DNA of 59,872 nucleotides from Sphingobium chlorophenolicum. Its GTDB lineage: Bacteria > Pseudomonadota > Alphaproteobacteria > Sphingomonadales > Sphingomonadaceae. Under the pieces are notes generated by a model. The model made no database searches. It worked only from the letters and a program-made list of their open reading frames with translations, and was not told the DNA's origin. The DNA is taken from positions 1 through 59,872 of the forward strand of contig NZ_JFHR01000029.1 in assembly GCF_000722875.1 (NCBI RefSeq), given 5' to 3'. The stretch's first letter is position 1. Each line of letters starts with the position of its first letter. Positions 1 through 8,796 of this stretch are shown here, one piece after another. Both the position numbers and the translations under genes were made by a program.

Positions 1-527
1 TGGGCGAAATCGCCGCCGTGCAGGATGGAGGCGATCAGCAGGCCGCAAAAATAGCTGACCCCCAGCAGCCGCCGGTCGCCGCAGATGGAGACCGCCATCA
101 GCGCCACCGCCATTTCCGCCGCCAGAACATTTTGCGAGTCTGCGGCCAGCGACGTGCCCAGCATCAGGCTGAAGCTGAGGCCCGAAAGCAGCACCATCGG
201 CAGCATCAGCCATTTCTGGTGATGGGGCCGCAGGCGCTGGAATCGCGTGCCGCGCGGCGCCATGATGGCCACGCCGTCGACCAGCAGCATGGCGGACAGG
301 GCGACGGCGCGGGCGACATTGTCCGCTTCGTAAAAGGGCATGTGCAGCAGGGCGACGACGCACAGCTTGCCCAGCAGGACCAGCGGCCAGAGGCGGGCGA
401 TATGGACTAAGGTGCCCGATATCCAGGATGCGTCCACCGACGTGCCACTCTCCGCCAGCCCCAGCGCGGCGACGAGGTCGGTCCTTCGCGAATGCAATTC
501 CGCCAGATTGGTCCGCAGGGGTTTCAT
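1..527 (-). CDS. Membrane protein N-terminus (partial, runs off left edge), probably a signalling sensor
   Basis: An open frame runs leftward from an ATG at 527 to the window edge, giving 175 codons without a stop. AGGGGGA lies just upstream of the start. The protein begins MKPLRTNLAELHSRR, has a short cytosolic region of about 50 residues, then several hydrophobic segments (for example around VLLGKLCVVALLHMPF, ALSAMLLVDGVAIM, LMLPMVLLSGLSFSLML and LLGVSYFCGLLIASIL). This resembles the membrane input domains seen before GGDEF/EAL modules in sphingomonads, but no catalytic domain is inside the window, so that role is inference only. The forward ORF over it is a shadow. Confidence 0.6.
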   Translation of the reverse strand, partial: MKPLRTNLAELHSRRTDLVAALGLAESGTSVDASWISGTLVHIARLWPLVLLGKLCVVALLHMPFYEADNVARAVALSAMLLVDGVAIMAPRGTRFQRLRPHHQKWLMLPMVLLSGLSFSLMLGTSLAADSQNVLAAEMAVALMAVSICGDRRLLGVSYFCGLLIASILHGGDFA

Positions 528-608
528 GGTCCCCCTGCCTAACGATGAGTTATTGAAAGAAACTTACCTGCCGGAGAGAGGTTGGCAGGTGGGTGGGCTG
601 ACCTATTA

Positions 609-769
609 AAATCCTCCCTGCGCGCAGCGTGGGGAGGGTCGAAGAGAGGCACGTGACTCTCTTCGACGGCCGAAGGCTGGTGGAGGGGAATGGGGCACGA
701 CCTCCGAATTTCCCCTCCACCACCGCCTTTGGCGGCGGTCCCCCTCCCCATCTCCGATGGGGAGGATTT
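609..769. repeat. Interspersed palindromic repeat A, copy 1, with CACGTG hairpin module
   Basis: The two ends are inverted (AATCCTCCC at the left, GGGAGGATTT at the right). Inner arms read GGTGGAGGGGAA and TTCCCCTCCACC around a GGGGCACGACC core. A 28-bp hairpin module at 639-666 (stem TCGAAGAGAG / CTCTCTTCGA, loop GCACGTGA) is inserted in the left arm. Related copies lie at 8651, 19631, 30119, 38684 and 40204. It fills the gap between the stop of dnaN and the start of the gene at 527. Confidence 0.9.
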
Positions 770-776
770 GAGAGGT

Positions 777-1889
777 TCAGACGCGCATCGGCATCAGGAC
801 GTAGAGCGCGGGGCTGCGGTCGTCTTCGCGGATCAGGGTCGGGGCGGCGGCGTCGGCCAGGTGGAGTTCCACCAGGTCGCTGTCGATCTGGCCAAGTATG
901 TCCAGCAGATAGCGGGCGTTGAAGCCGATGTCGAAACCCTCGCCCTGGAAGGCGCCAGGGACTTCCTCCGCCGCCGTGCCGTTTTCCGGGCTGGTGACGG
1001 ACAGGGTGATCTTGTCGCGGTCCAGCGTCATCTTGACGGCGCGGGTCTTTTCCGTGGCGATGGTGGCGACGCGGTCCACGCCTTCCTCGAAGCTGCGCGG
1101 GTCGATCTTGAGCAGCTTGTCGTTGGCGGTCGGGATGACGCGGCTGTAATCCGGGAAGGTGCCGTCGATCAGCTTGCTGGTCAGGATCGCGCTGCCGAGG
1201 CCGAAGCGGATCTTGCTGGCGGAGAGCGAAATCTGAACCGATCCTTCGACCTCATCCAGCAGCTTGCGCAGTTCGCCGATGCATTTGCGGGGCACGATGA
1301 TGCCGGGCATGCCGTCCGCGCCGTCGGGACGGGGCACGGTGACGCGGGCGAGGCGATGGCCGTCGGTCGCGGCGGCCTTCAGCACCGGCTGGCCGTCATC
1401 CGACACATGGAAATAAATGCCGTTCAGATAATAGCGCGTCTCTTCGGTCGAGATGGCGAAGCGCGTCTTGTCGATGATCTGCTTGAGCGTTTCGGCGGGC
1501 AGTTCGAAGCTGGTCGGCAGGTCGCCTTCCGCGATCACGGGGAAATCGTCGCGCGGCAGGGTCGACAGGTTGAAGCGGGCGCGGCCCGCCTGGATCAGCA
1601 TCTTGCCCTCGGCCGCGTGGAGCGAGACCTGGCTGCCTTCGGGCAGCTTGCGGGCGATGTCGAACAGGGTGTGGGCGCTGATCGTGGTCGCACCGGGCTG
1701 TTCCACCTGGGCGGAGACGCTTTCGACGATCTGGAGGTCGAGGTCGGTCGCCATCAGCTTGATCGCGCCGTCCGAAGACGCTTCGATCAGCACGTTGGAC
1801 AGGATCGGAATCGTGTTGCGCCGCTCCACCACCGACTGGACGTGGCTGAGGCTCTTGAGCAGCGTTGCGCGTTCGATGGTGGCCTTCAT
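777..1889 (-). CDS. dnaN: DNA polymerase III subunit beta (sliding clamp)
   Basis: Encodes the 370-residue ring-forming clamp that tethers the replicative polymerase to DNA in the cytoplasm. The start is the ATG at 1889 (MKATIERATLLKSLSHVQSVVERR); the open frame upstream of it is non-coding. Family signatures are clear: RNTIPILSNVLIEA near residue 25, KAAATDGHRLARV in the middle of the protein, and the C-terminal YVLMPMRV that forms the protein-binding cleft. Length matches the family (about 366-375). It is transcribed away from the secreted-protein gene at 2040, with a 150-bp divergent promoter region between them. No dnaA or DnaA-box cluster is visible, so there is no reason to place the replication origin here. 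Confidence 0.98.
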   Translation of the reverse strand: MKATIERATLLKSLSHVQSVVERRNTIPILSNVLIEASSDGAIKLMATDLDLQIVESVSAQVEQPGATTISAHTLFDIARKLPEGSQVSLHAAEGKMLIQAGRARFNLSTLPRDDFPVIAEGDLPTSFELPAETLKQIIDKTRFAISTEETRYYLNGIYFHVSDDGQPVLKAAATDGHRLARVTVPRPDGADGMPGIIVPRKCIGELRKLLDEVEGSVQISLSASKIRFGLGSAILTSKLIDGTFPDYSRVIPTANDKLLKIDPRSFEEGVDRVATIATEKTRAVKMTLDRDKITLSVTSPENGTAAEEVPGAFQGEGFDIGFNARYLLDILGQIDSDLVELHLADAAAPTLIREDDRSPALYVLMPMRV

Positions 1890-2039
1890 GTCCCTGTTCT
1901 GTCCGTTTCTTTTCTTGCGAAAGCCCGGAGACGGTCGAATCCGGGCGACAATGATGGATGATCCTTCATAGCCGCTGTTGCGGCCCCTGCAAGCGCTGGG
2001 TGGCGCTTTGTTGGGCTGAGGGTTGCAAAAAGGAACGGC

Positions 2040-2537
2040 TTGCGCTTTGCCGGGGGAGTGAAAGCTCTTTGGCCCCTCGCTCTTTCCCTGCTGACCGTCG
2101 GCGGCGTCGCGCAGGCGCGGGACTCGCTGGGCGTGTTCGAGGCGTGGGGGGCGTTTCGCGATCCAGGGACTCCGCGCTGCTATGCCATCGCCATGCCGGT
2201 GGCGGCGAAGTCGCAGGGCTTTGCGGCGGTCGGAAGCTGGCCGCGGCAAAGGGTGCGTGGGCAAGTGCATTTCCGGTTGAGCCGGATGCGGGCGGATGAG
2301 GCTGCGGTGATCCTGAATGTCGGGGACCGGCGGTTCACTTTGGTGGCCGGGCAGGTGGATGCCTGGGCGCCGGATGCGCGGGCGGATGCGGCGATCGTCG
2401 CGGCGATGCGGTCCGCCACCAGCATGAGCGTGCAGACGCGGGATGCGCGGGGGCGGGGTTTTGCGGATACCTATGCGTTGCGCGGCGCGGCTACGGCGAT
2501 CGATGCGGCGGCTTTGGGGTGTGCGCGGTTGCGGTGA
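2040..2537 (+). CDS. Secreted IalB-like (invasion associated locus B) family protein
   Basis: A 165-residue protein with an N-terminal signal sequence (hydrophobic run LWPLALSLLTVGG, then VAQARD). The remainder (FEAWGAFRDPGTPRCYAIAMP, FTLVAGQVDAWAPD, paired cysteines near residues 47 and 161) resembles the IalB family of periplasmic proteins common in Alphaproteobacteria; its molecular role is poorly defined. The start is a TTG preceded by AAAAAGGAAC, a convincing ribosome binding site. It lies upstream of rlmN with a repeat fragment between, so co-transcription is possible but not certain. Family assignment is by resemblance only. Confidence 0.7.
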   Translation: MRFAGGVKALWPLALSLLTVGGVAQARDSLGVFEAWGAFRDPGTPRCYAIAMPVAAKSQGFAAVGSWPRQRVRGQVHFRLSRMRADEAAVILNVGDRRFTLVAGQVDAWAPDARADAAIVAAMRSATSMSVQTRDARGRGFADTYALRGAATAIDAAALGCARLR

Positions 2538-2580
2538 TCGCCCCCTCCCCTTCCCATTCAACGCCCGAAAGAAAGTAAAA

Positions 2581-2609
2581 CCCTTCGACAGGCTCAGGGC
2601 GAACGGAGG
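2581..2609. repeat. Half copy of the CTTCGACAGGCTCAGG repeat (family B)
   Basis: CCCTTCGACAGGCTCAGGGC followed by GAACGGAGG. The same core recurs in the large hairpin at 25902-26004 (TTCGACAGGCTCAATGG and CAGGACGAACGG). Only one arm is present here, so it cannot fold as the long hairpin does. Confidence 0.7.
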
Positions 2610-2662
2610 ATGGCTTGGCGGCGCCCTTTCAAAAACATCCGAAATCCGCTAAGGGCGCGGCC

Positions 2663-3922
2663 ATGCAGTCAGTCGCCAATCCCATGATGCCGATTCCCGG
2701 CGCTATCGATCCTGTGCCGGTGCCCCGCGCCGTGACGCCCCGCGAGGATGGGCGCGTCGACCTGATGGGGCTGTCGCGGCCGCAGATCAAGGGCGCGCTG
2801 GAAGAGGCCGGGCTTGACGTCAAGCAGGCGAAGCTGCGGTCGAAGCAGTTGTTCCACTGGCTTTATCATCGCGGCGAGACGGATTTCGACGCCATGACCG
2901 ACCTTGCCAAGCCGATGCGCGGCTGGATGGCGGAGCGGTTCGTGGTGGGGCGGCCTGAAGTGGTCGAGGCGCAGGTGTCGAGCGACGGCACGCGCAAATG
3001 GCTGCTGCGGTCGGACGACGGGCAGGATTATGAAATGGTGTTCATCCCGGACGCGGACCGGGGGACGCTGTGCGTGTCGAGCCAGGTCGGGTGCACGCTC
3101 AACTGCCGTTTCTGCCATACCGGAACGATGCGGCTGGTGCGCAACCTGACGCCGGGCGAGATCGTGGGTCAGGTCATGCTGGCGCGGGATGCGCTGGGCG
3201 AATGGCCCAAGGGCAGCATGGCGTCGGCCAATGACGATGAGGCGGACGACGCTTCCCAGTACAGCCCCGACGGGCGGATGCTGACCAACATCGTGATGAT
3301 GGGCATGGGCGAGCCGCTCTATAATTTCGACCATGTGCGCGATGCGTTGAAGGTCGTGATGGATGGCGACGGGCTGGCTCTGTCGAAGCGGCGGATCACC
3401 CTGTCGACATCCGGCGTGGTGCCGATGATGGCGCGGGCGGGGGAAGAGATCGGCGTCAACCTGGCCGTGTCGCTGCATGCCGTGACCAAGGATGTGCGCG
3501 ACGAACTGGTGCCGCTGAACAAGAAATACGGCATCGAGGATCTGTTGCAGGCCTGTGCCGATTATCCGAGCGCGAACAATGCGCGGCGCATCACATTCGA
3601 ATATGTGATGATCAAGGACAAGAATGACAGCGACGACGATGCGCGAGAGCTGGTGCGGCTGCTGCGTCAGTATAAGCTGCCCGCCAAGGTCAATCTGATC
3701 CCGTTCAATCCCTGGCCGGGGACGGACTATGAATGTTCGACGCCGGAGCGGATCAGGCGCTTTTCCGACATCGTGTTCGAGGGTGGGATCAGCGCGCCGG
3801 TGCGGACGCCGCGTGGACGGGACATCATGGCGGCCTGCGGACAGTTGAAGTCGGCGAGCGAGAAGAAGAGCCGGGCGGAACTGGACCGGCTGGCGGCGGA
3901 GAAGCAAGCGGCGCTGGGATAG
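2663..3922 (+). CDS. rlmN: 23S rRNA (adenine2503-C2)/tRNA (adenine37-C2) methyltransferase RlmN
   Basis: A 419-residue radical-SAM methyltransferase modifying A2503 of 23S rRNA and A37 of some tRNAs. The radical-SAM 4Fe-4S motif is [11 protein letters not shown] (about residue 145), and the C-terminal catalytic cysteine is in [11 protein letters not shown]. Other hallmarks are [11 protein letters not shown] and [20 protein letters not shown]. The start at 2663 ([13 protein letters not shown]) gives the usual sphingomonad length; an in-frame codon at 2615 would add 16 unlikely residues. A strong terminator follows at 3962. Confidence 0.97.
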   Translation: MQSVANPMMPIPGAIDPVPVPRAVTPREDGRVDLMGLSRPQIKGALEEAGLDVKQAKLRSKQLFHWLYHRGETDFDAMTDLAKPMRGWMAERFVVGRPEVVEAQVSSDGTRKWLLRSDDGQDYEMVFIPDADRGTLCVSSQVGCTLNCRFCHTGTMRLVRNLTPGEIVGQVMLARDALGEWPKGSMASANDDEADDASQYSPDGRMLTNIVMMGMGEPLYNFDHVRDALKVVMDGDGLALSKRRITLSTSGVVPMMARAGEEIGVNLAVSLHAVTKDVRDELVPLNKKYGIEDLLQACADYPSANNARRITFEYVMIKDKNDSDDDARELVRLLRQYKLPAKVNLIPFNPWPGTDYECSTPERIRRFSDIVFEGGISAPVRTPRGRDIMAACGQLKSASEKKSRAELDRLAAEKQAALG

Positions 3923-3961
3923 AGCGGGGTCGAATGGACGCGCCTGTGTGGCGTGAGATGG

Positions 3962-3992
3962 AAACCCCGCCCGGAATGGCGGGGTTTTTCTT
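3962..3992 (+). terminator. Rho-independent terminator of rlmN
   Basis: AACCCCGCC, loop CGGAAT, GGCGGGGTT followed by TTTCTTTT. It ends only about 15 bp before the next gene's ATG. Confidence 0.9.
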
Positions 3993-4006
3993 TTGGGGTG
4001 TGCGGG

Positions 4007-4432
4007 ATGACGGATGATGAGATTGAGCGGATTGCGACGGGCTTTTGTGCGCGGACGCTGCCCAAGGAGGAATGGACGCATTGGGCGCATTTCTCGACGG
4101 CGCTATGGCTGATGCTGCGGCGGCCGGAGATCGTGCCGGAGCGCGACATGGCGGGCATGATCGCGGCCTATAATGAGAGCGTCGGCGGGGTGAACAGCGA
4201 CACGTCCGGCTATCATGAGACGATTACCATGGCTTCGCTGAAGGCGGCGCGGGCGGTGCTGGCGGGGTTGCCGGGCGGGGCGTCACCGGCGGAGGCCTTT
4301 GCGGCGCTGATGGCGACGCCCATGGCCGACAACGATTGGCTGTTTGCCCATTGGTCGCGGGAGCGGCTGATGTCCGTGGAGGCGCGACGGACCTGGGTGG
4401 AGCCGGATTTGAGGGCGCTTCCGTGGGATTAG
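4007..4432 (+). CDS. Hypothetical protein, 141 aa
   Basis: The start is taken at MTDDEIERIATGF because the upstream codons lie in the rlmN terminator. The protein is soluble, mostly helical and Trp/His-rich (EEWTHWAHFSTALWLMLRR, NDWLFAHWSRERLMS). The sequence GYHETITMASLKAARAVL suggests a conserved core with His and Glu, but it is not a recognised metalloprotease motif. No function is assigned. The frame has good codon bias and sits alone between the rlmN terminator and the convergent outer-membrane protein gene. Confidence 0.75.
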   Translation: MTDDEIERIATGFCARTLPKEEWTHWAHFSTALWLMLRRPEIVPERDMAGMIAAYNESVGGVNSDTSGYHETITMASLKAARAVLAGLPGGASPAEAFAALMATPMADNDWLFAHWSRERLMSVEARRTWVEPDLRALPWD

Positions 4433-4462
4433 GCTGTGAGCGTGACGCGGGCGGCGGGACTG

Positions 4463-4487
4463 GGTTCCTGCCTTCGCAGGAACACGG
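4463..4487. repeat. Short hairpin (GTTCCTG-CCTTCG-CAGGAAC)
   Basis: A 7-bp stem around CCTTCG. It resembles one arm of the palindrome at 22035-22125 (CCCGCCTTCGCGGG type) and lies in the gap between convergent genes. Confidence 0.5.
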
Positions 4488-4525
4488 AGCGCTGCCGGTC
4501 ATCGCAGCGGCAAAAGCAGGGCATA

Positions 4526-4556
4526 GAAAAAGGGCGGCCCGTGAGGACCGCCCTTT
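4526..4556 (-). terminator. Terminator of the outer-membrane barrel gene
   Basis: On the minus strand GGGCGGTCC, loop TCAC, GGGCCGCCC, then TTTTTC. It lies about 20 bp past the stop codon of the gene at 4578-5090. Confidence 0.9.
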
Positions 4557-4577
4557 CCCTGTTCTATCCGAGAGGGA

Positions 4578-5090
4578 TTAGAAGCGGAAGCCGATGCCGA
4601 CGACGCCAGCGTCACGGCCACCAGCATTGTTTTCATACTCGCTGCGCTGATATTCAGCCGAGACGTAGGTGTTGCCGGTGACAGCGAATTCCACGCCGCC
4701 GCCGTAACGCACGCCTTCCAGGTTGGTGCTGCCGAGACCAGCGACTTCGAAGCGGGTGGTGGCATAGCCGACCTTGCCGAAGGCCAGAACGCGCGGGGTC
4801 AGGATATAACCGAGGCGGACCGAAGCCGAAAGATCGCGGCTGATTTCAGCGCCAGGTGCAAGGCTGGTGGTGGTGTCGCTGAATGCCACTTCCGGACCGA
4901 AGGTGACCTTCGGCGTGACGGCCAAATCGTAGCCGGTCGAAACGCCGTATGCGAAGCCGTCTTCGCCAGCCATCTTGTCGTAGCCCAGCGTAACGCCAGC
5001 GCGCGGGCCGGTGAAGGGGGCGGCGTCCTGGGCGAAAGCGGGAGCGGAAACGGCGGCAGCAGCAAGGGCTGCGAAAATCACAGTCTTCAT
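4578..5090 (-). CDS. Small outer-membrane beta-barrel protein
   Basis: A 170-residue protein with a signal peptide (MKTVIFAALAAAAVSAPAFA, cleaved before QDAAP). The mature part alternates polar and hydrophobic residues and ends in the phenylalanine required for outer-membrane assembly (VVGIGFRF). The size fits an eight-stranded barrel of the OmpA-like/opacity type. The ATG is preceded by GAGGAC at good spacing. It is followed by its own terminator and is probably monocistronic. Substrate or ligand cannot be told. Confidence 0.88.
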   Translation of the reverse strand: MKTVIFAALAAAAVSAPAFAQDAAPFTGPRAGVTLGYDKMAGEDGFAYGVSTGYDLAVTPKVTFGPEVAFSDTTTSLAPGAEISRDLSASVRLGYILTPRVLAFGKVGYATTRFEVAGLGSTNLEGVRYGGGVEFAVTGNTYVSAEYQRSEYENNAGGRDAGVVGIGFRF

Positions 5091-5491
5091 ATAGTCCTCA
5101 TGTCATCAGAAACGCGCAGTCCAGGAACAGGACCGACGTTTTTGTTCTTTTTACGGGATGGCGTTGCGTTTTTTATTTCATCGCCATTTGGAATGCCGAT
5201 TCTATTCGGTCCATCCTCCCGTCCTGCATGCAGCGATGGTCGTCGCTGACGGGGCGCATATGTAACCTGATTGTCATCGTTGCAAGTTGGATATGAACTT
5301 TACTGATGTATGATGTTTTTTCGCAACAGTCTGACTTCGAACGACAATGACGCACCCCCGATGCAGGACCGCCCTGCCCCGCATATGGACCGGCAAGCTG
5401 ACTCCGGGATGAACGACCGGGGAAAAGGGGTCCGCCTGCCAACTTGCCCATCCTTTTTGACGCCCATGGCGCAAAAGGGTAACAGTCCTCC
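5091..5491. other. 401-bp divergent intergenic region, no gene supported
   Basis: Separates the minus-strand barrel gene from the plus-strand cytochrome b gene, so it must hold both promoters. There is an AT-rich patch around 5130-5180 and another around 5290-5340. The ORFs that can be read here on the minus strand lack signal, domain or ribosome-binding support. Confidence 0.6.
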
Positions 5492-6193
5492 ATGGATAGC
5501 GCCCTGCCCCAGCGGAAAACGGTGCTGCGCCACAGGCTGCCGGTGCGGCTGTGGCATTGGCTGAACGCGCTGCTGCTCTATGTGCTGTTCACCAGCGGGC
5601 TGGGCATCTTCAACGCGCATCCCCGCCTCTATTGGGGGCAATATGGCGCGAATTACGACCATGCCTGGCTGGTGCTGGAGCGGTTTGGCGGCTGGATCAC
5701 CCTGCCCGCCCGCTATGATCTGGCCATGTCGCGGCACTGGCACCTGACCGCCGCGCCGGTCTTCGCCTTCGCGCTGCTCTTCTACATGATCTGGAGCCTG
5801 CTGGGCGGGCATTTGCGGCGCGACCTTGCCTTTCGGCGCGGGGAACTGGCGCCGCGCCATGTGTGGCAGGACATCAAGGATCATGCGCGGCTTCGCTTTC
5901 CCACCGGGGAGGCGGCGCTGCGCTACAATATCCTGCAAAAGGCCAGCTATGTCGGCGTGATCTTCGTCGCGCTGCCGCTGGTCATCCTGACCGGCCTTAC
6001 CATGTCGCCGGGGATGAACGCGGCATGGCCCTGGCTGGTCGACCTGTTCGGCGGGCGGCAATCGGCGCGGTCGATCCACTTCATCGCCGCCTTCGCGCTG
6101 GCGGGCTTTTTCGTCGTGCATATGCTGATGGTGTTGCTGGCCGGGCCGGTGGAGGAGGTCCGGTCGATGATCAGCGGGCGCAAGACGTCATGA
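5492..6193 (+). CDS. Cytochrome b561/b6-type membrane subunit
   Basis: A 233-residue four-helix haem protein. Candidate haem ligands are the histidines in PVRLWHWLNALLLY, ARYDLAMSRHWHLTA, and the last helix pair RSIHFIAAFALAGFFVVHMLMVLL. It belongs to the Ni/Fe-hydrogenase or thiosulfate-reductase cytochrome b superfamily. The stop overlaps the start of the Tat-exported molybdopterin protein (ATGA at 6190), so the two form a translationally coupled pair in which this protein would pass quinol electrons to, or accept them from, the periplasmic Mo subunit. Confidence 0.9.
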   Translation: MDSALPQRKTVLRHRLPVRLWHWLNALLLYVLFTSGLGIFNAHPRLYWGQYGANYDHAWLVLERFGGWITLPARYDLAMSRHWHLTAAPVFAFALLFYMIWSLLGGHLRRDLAFRRGELAPRHVWQDIKDHARLRFPTGEAALRYNILQKASYVGVIFVALPLVILTGLTMSPGMNAAWPWLVDLFGGRQSARSIHFIAAFALAGFFVVHMLMVLLAGPVEEVRSMISGRKTS

Positions 6194-6941
6194 GCCTCAT
6201 CCTCAGCCGCCGGGCGCTGGTGCTGGGCGCCGCCGCCAGTCTGGCGGGATGCGACCGGCTGGCGAAGAAGGGGGCGGTGCGGGAGGCGCTCTTTTCCGCC
6301 GGGAATTTCCACCAATGGGCGCAGCGGGGCCTGATGCGCGGGACGCGATGGCGCAGGAATTCCGCCCGGACCAGATATCCCCCTTCTTCCGCCCCAACGG
6401 CACCGCCAATCCCAATACGCCCGAATATAAGGCGCTGTGGCGCAATGGCTTTGCCGACTGGCGGTTGCGGGGGGGCGGGCTGGTGGAGCGGCCGCTGGCG
6501 CTGTCGCTGGCGCAGCTTCACGCCTTCCCCCATCGCGAGCAGATCACCCGCCACGATTGCGTCGAGGGATGGAGCGCCATCGGCAAATGGCGCGGCGTGG
6601 CGTTGCAGCGCATTCTGGACGCGGCGCGGCTGCGGGACGGGGCGCGCTACATCGTCTTTCGCTGCGCCGACGATATGGGGGATGGGCGCGGCTATTATGA
6701 GAGCATCGACCTGAGCGACGCCTTCCACCCGCAGACCATCCTTGCCTTCGCGCTCAACGACGAACCCCTGCGCGTCGCGAACGGCGCGCCGCTGCGGCTG
6801 CGGGTGGAGCGGCAACTGGGGTATAAGCACGCGAAATATCTGATGGGAATTGAAGCGCTTGCCTCCCTGGAGGGCATAGGCGGGGGCAAGGGCGGCTATT
6901 GGGAGGACCGGGCCGGCTATGACTGGTATGCGGGCATTTGA
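6190..6941 (+). pseudogene. Molybdopterin-dependent oxidoreductase (sulfite oxidase fold), frameshifted
   Basis: Reading starts at 6190 with a twin-arginine, lipobox-like leader (LSRRALVLGAAASLAGC) and runs to about 6340 (HQWAQRGLM). The rest of the protein (EFRPDQISPFFRPNG, then RHDCVEGWSAIGKWRGVAL with the Mo-ligating cysteine, ending YDWYAGI at 6941) is in the next frame. Total length is 752 nt, one short of a multiple of three, so restoring a single base near 6331-6348 would give a normal ~250-residue protein. It is therefore a one-base deletion, either real or a sequencing error. Partner of the cytochrome b just upstream. Substrate unknown; MsrP-like proteins reduce methionine sulfoxide, but this is a different subgroup. 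Confidence 0.85.
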
Positions 6942-6972
6942 CGCGGGCGGAATCACCTGACAGGGTGCGCGC

Positions 6973-8214
6973 ATGAAATTGTTCGATAGGGTCATCAAGC
7001 GGCTGGTCACGCGGGGCCAGCTCAGCATCTACTATCATGACGGCAGGAAGATCACGGTCGGCGCGCCCGAACCCGGCCTTCCCTCGCTGGCGCTGAAATT
7101 CCACGATTCGCGGGTGCCCTTCGACATCATCAAAGACCCGCGCCTGGGCATGGCGGAGGCGTTCATCGACGGGCGCGTCGCCATAGAGGGCGGCGGGATC
7201 ATGGAGTTCATCTCCCTCATCCGCATGAACAATGCGTGGGAAACGGGCAAGTCGATCAGCGACCTGGGATCGGTCAGGCGCGGGTTCAAGGCGGTCCGCC
7301 GCAAATTATGGGCCGCCAACCACCGGGCGCGGGCCAAGGCCAATGTGGCGCATCATTACGACCTGTCGGGCGCGCTCTATGCGCTCTTCCTCGACCGCGA
7401 CCGCCAATATAGCTGCGCCTATTTCCCCGATGCCGACAATGATGCGGGCATCAGCCTGGAACAGGCGCAGGAGGACAAGAAGGCGCATATCGCCGCCAAG
7501 CTGCACCTGAAACCGGGCATGAAGGTGCTGGACATAGGTTGCGGCTGGGGCGGCATGGCGCTGTATCTGCATCGCACCTGCGGGGTGGACGTGACCGGCA
7601 TCACCCTGTCGGAAGAGCAGTTGAAGGTGGCGCGGCAGAGGGCGCAGGATGCGGGCGTGGCCGATCATGTGCGCTTCGAACTGATCGACTATCGCGACAT
7701 GGACGGGCCGTTCGACCGGATCGTGTCGGTCGGCATGTTCGAACATGTCGGGACCAAGGATTACCGCACCTTCTACAACAAGTGCCGCGAACTGCTGACG
7801 CCGGATGGGGTGATGCTGATCCACACGATCGGGCGGGTCGACGGGCCGGGCATCACCGACGCCTTCACCCAGAAATATATCTTCCCTGGCGGCTATATCC
7901 CCGCTTTGTCGGAGATGATCCAGGGCAGCGAGGGCACGCGGCTGATGGTCACGGACGTGGAGGTGCTGCGCATCCATTATGGCCTCACCATCCGCCAATG
8001 GTATAAGCGGACGCTGGCGCACAAGGCGGATATCGTGGCGCTTTACGACGAGCGTTTCTTTCGGCTGTGGACCTTCTATCTGGCCGGGGCGGCGACCGTG
8101 TTCGAACATGGCGGGATGGTGAATTATCAGGTGCAATATGTGCGCGACCGCCGCGCGCTGCCGATCACGCGGGACTATATGCTGGAGGCGGAAAGCGCCC
8201 TGCGGGGGCGCTGA
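6973..8214 (+). CDS. cfa: Cyclopropane-fatty-acyl-phospholipid synthase
   Basis: A 413-residue enzyme that adds a methylene group from SAM across cis double bonds of membrane phospholipid acyl chains. The N-terminal lipid-binding region (residues 1-110) is followed by a class I methyltransferase domain with VLDIGCGWGGMALYL near residue 184. Conserved active-site segments are present: QYSCAYF (Cys), SVGMFEHVG (Glu), MLIHTIG (His), IFPGGYIPALSEM, and the late tyrosine in HYGLTIRQWY. Starts 31 bp after the frameshifted oxidoreductase. Expected at the cytoplasmic membrane face. Confidence 0.96.
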   Translation: MKLFDRVIKRLVTRGQLSIYYHDGRKITVGAPEPGLPSLALKFHDSRVPFDIIKDPRLGMAEAFIDGRVAIEGGGIMEFISLIRMNNAWETGKSISDLGSVRRGFKAVRRKLWAANHRARAKANVAHHYDLSGALYALFLDRDRQYSCAYFPDADNDAGISLEQAQEDKKAHIAAKLHLKPGMKVLDIGCGWGGMALYLHRTCGVDVTGITLSEEQLKVARQRAQDAGVADHVRFELIDYRDMDGPFDRIVSVGMFEHVGTKDYRTFYNKCRELLTPDGVMLIHTIGRVDGPGITDAFTQKYIFPGGYIPALSEMIQGSEGTRLMVTDVEVLRIHYGLTIRQWYKRTLAHKADIVALYDERFFRLWTFYLAGAATVFEHGGMVNYQVQYVRDRRALPITRDYMLEAESALRGR

Positions 8215-8221
8215 TTTTTCC

Positions 8222-8237
8222 CTGAACATCGGCTGAC
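8222..8237 (+). promoter_or_regulatory. CTGAAC-N3-GGCTGAC motif upstream of the RY-rich secreted protein
   Basis: CTGAACATCGGCTGAC, about 87 bp before the ATG at 8324. CTGA recurs with 11-bp spacing, the typical layout of a response-regulator tandem site. The same pattern occurs about 103 bp upstream of the similar gene at 28480-28890. Inferred from only two sites. Confidence 0.4.
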
Positions 8238-8323
8238 GGCGCCGTTCGCGGACGGTTCAGTCGGACATGTGCATCTTCCCCTTCATGGCCCCGGCGACGG
8301 GCGCATGCTGAGGAGAGACGGAC

Positions 8324-8614
8324 ATGAATATCTTGTGGAAAGGCGCTGCGGTCCTGGGCCTGACGGTCGCAGCCATGGGTGCGGCCCCGGCGCAGGCGCA
8401 ATATTATGGCGGCTATGGCTATCGCGACGGCTATCGCGGCGATCGCTATGACGATCGGCGCTGGGATGGACGGCGCGACTGGCGGCATGACGACCGCCGC
8501 GACTGGCGGGGCGACCGCCGCTATTGGCGGGGCCATTATCGCCAGCGTTGCTGGACCGAGTGGCGGTATAACCATTATCGCGACCGGCGCGTGAAGGTGC
8601 GTATCTGTAACTGA
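8324..8614 (+). CDS. Small secreted Arg/Tyr/Asp-rich protein
   Basis: 96 residues: signal peptide (MNILWKGAAVLGLTVAAMGAAPAQA) then a low-complexity mature region built of YGGYGYRDGYRGDRY, repeated DDRRDWRxDRR units, and a compact C-terminus with two cysteines (RQRCWTEWRYNHYRDRRVKVRICN). No enzyme motif. GAGGAGAGACGG gives a good ribosome binding site. The composition echoes the glycine-zipper protein at 28480-28890, whose promoter shares a motif with this one. Probably an envelope or stress protein; function not known. Confidence 0.8.
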   Translation: MNILWKGAAVLGLTVAAMGAAPAQAQYYGGYGYRDGYRGDRYDDRRWDGRRDWRHDDRRDWRGDRRYWRGHYRQRCWTEWRYNHYRDRRVKVRICN

Positions 8615-8650
8615 GGGGGATAGGCCGGAGTGCAAAGCCGGCCTATCCTG

Positions 8651-8786
8651 TTCCTCCCCATCGGGAGATGGGGAGGGGGACCGGCCGAAGGCTGGTGGAG
8701 GGGAATGGGGCACGACCTGCGAATTTCCCCTCCACCACTCGCTTCGCGAGCGGTCCCCCTCCCCACGCTTCGCGTAGGGAGGAATT
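8651..8786. repeat. Interspersed palindromic repeat A, copy 2
   Basis: TCCTCCCCATCGGGAGATGG at the left, TAGGGAGGAATT at the right; core GGTGGAGGGGAATGGGGCAC and TTTCCCCTCCACCA. The CACGTG module is absent. It lies between the convergent genes at 8324 and ppx, where it could act as a bidirectional terminator. Confidence 0.9.
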
Positions 8787-8796
8787 GGGCCGTTTG

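Noticed and set aside
1890..2039. Possible replication origin next to dnaN
   Set aside because: No dnaA gene, no cluster of TTATCCACA-like boxes and no AT-rich unwinding region.
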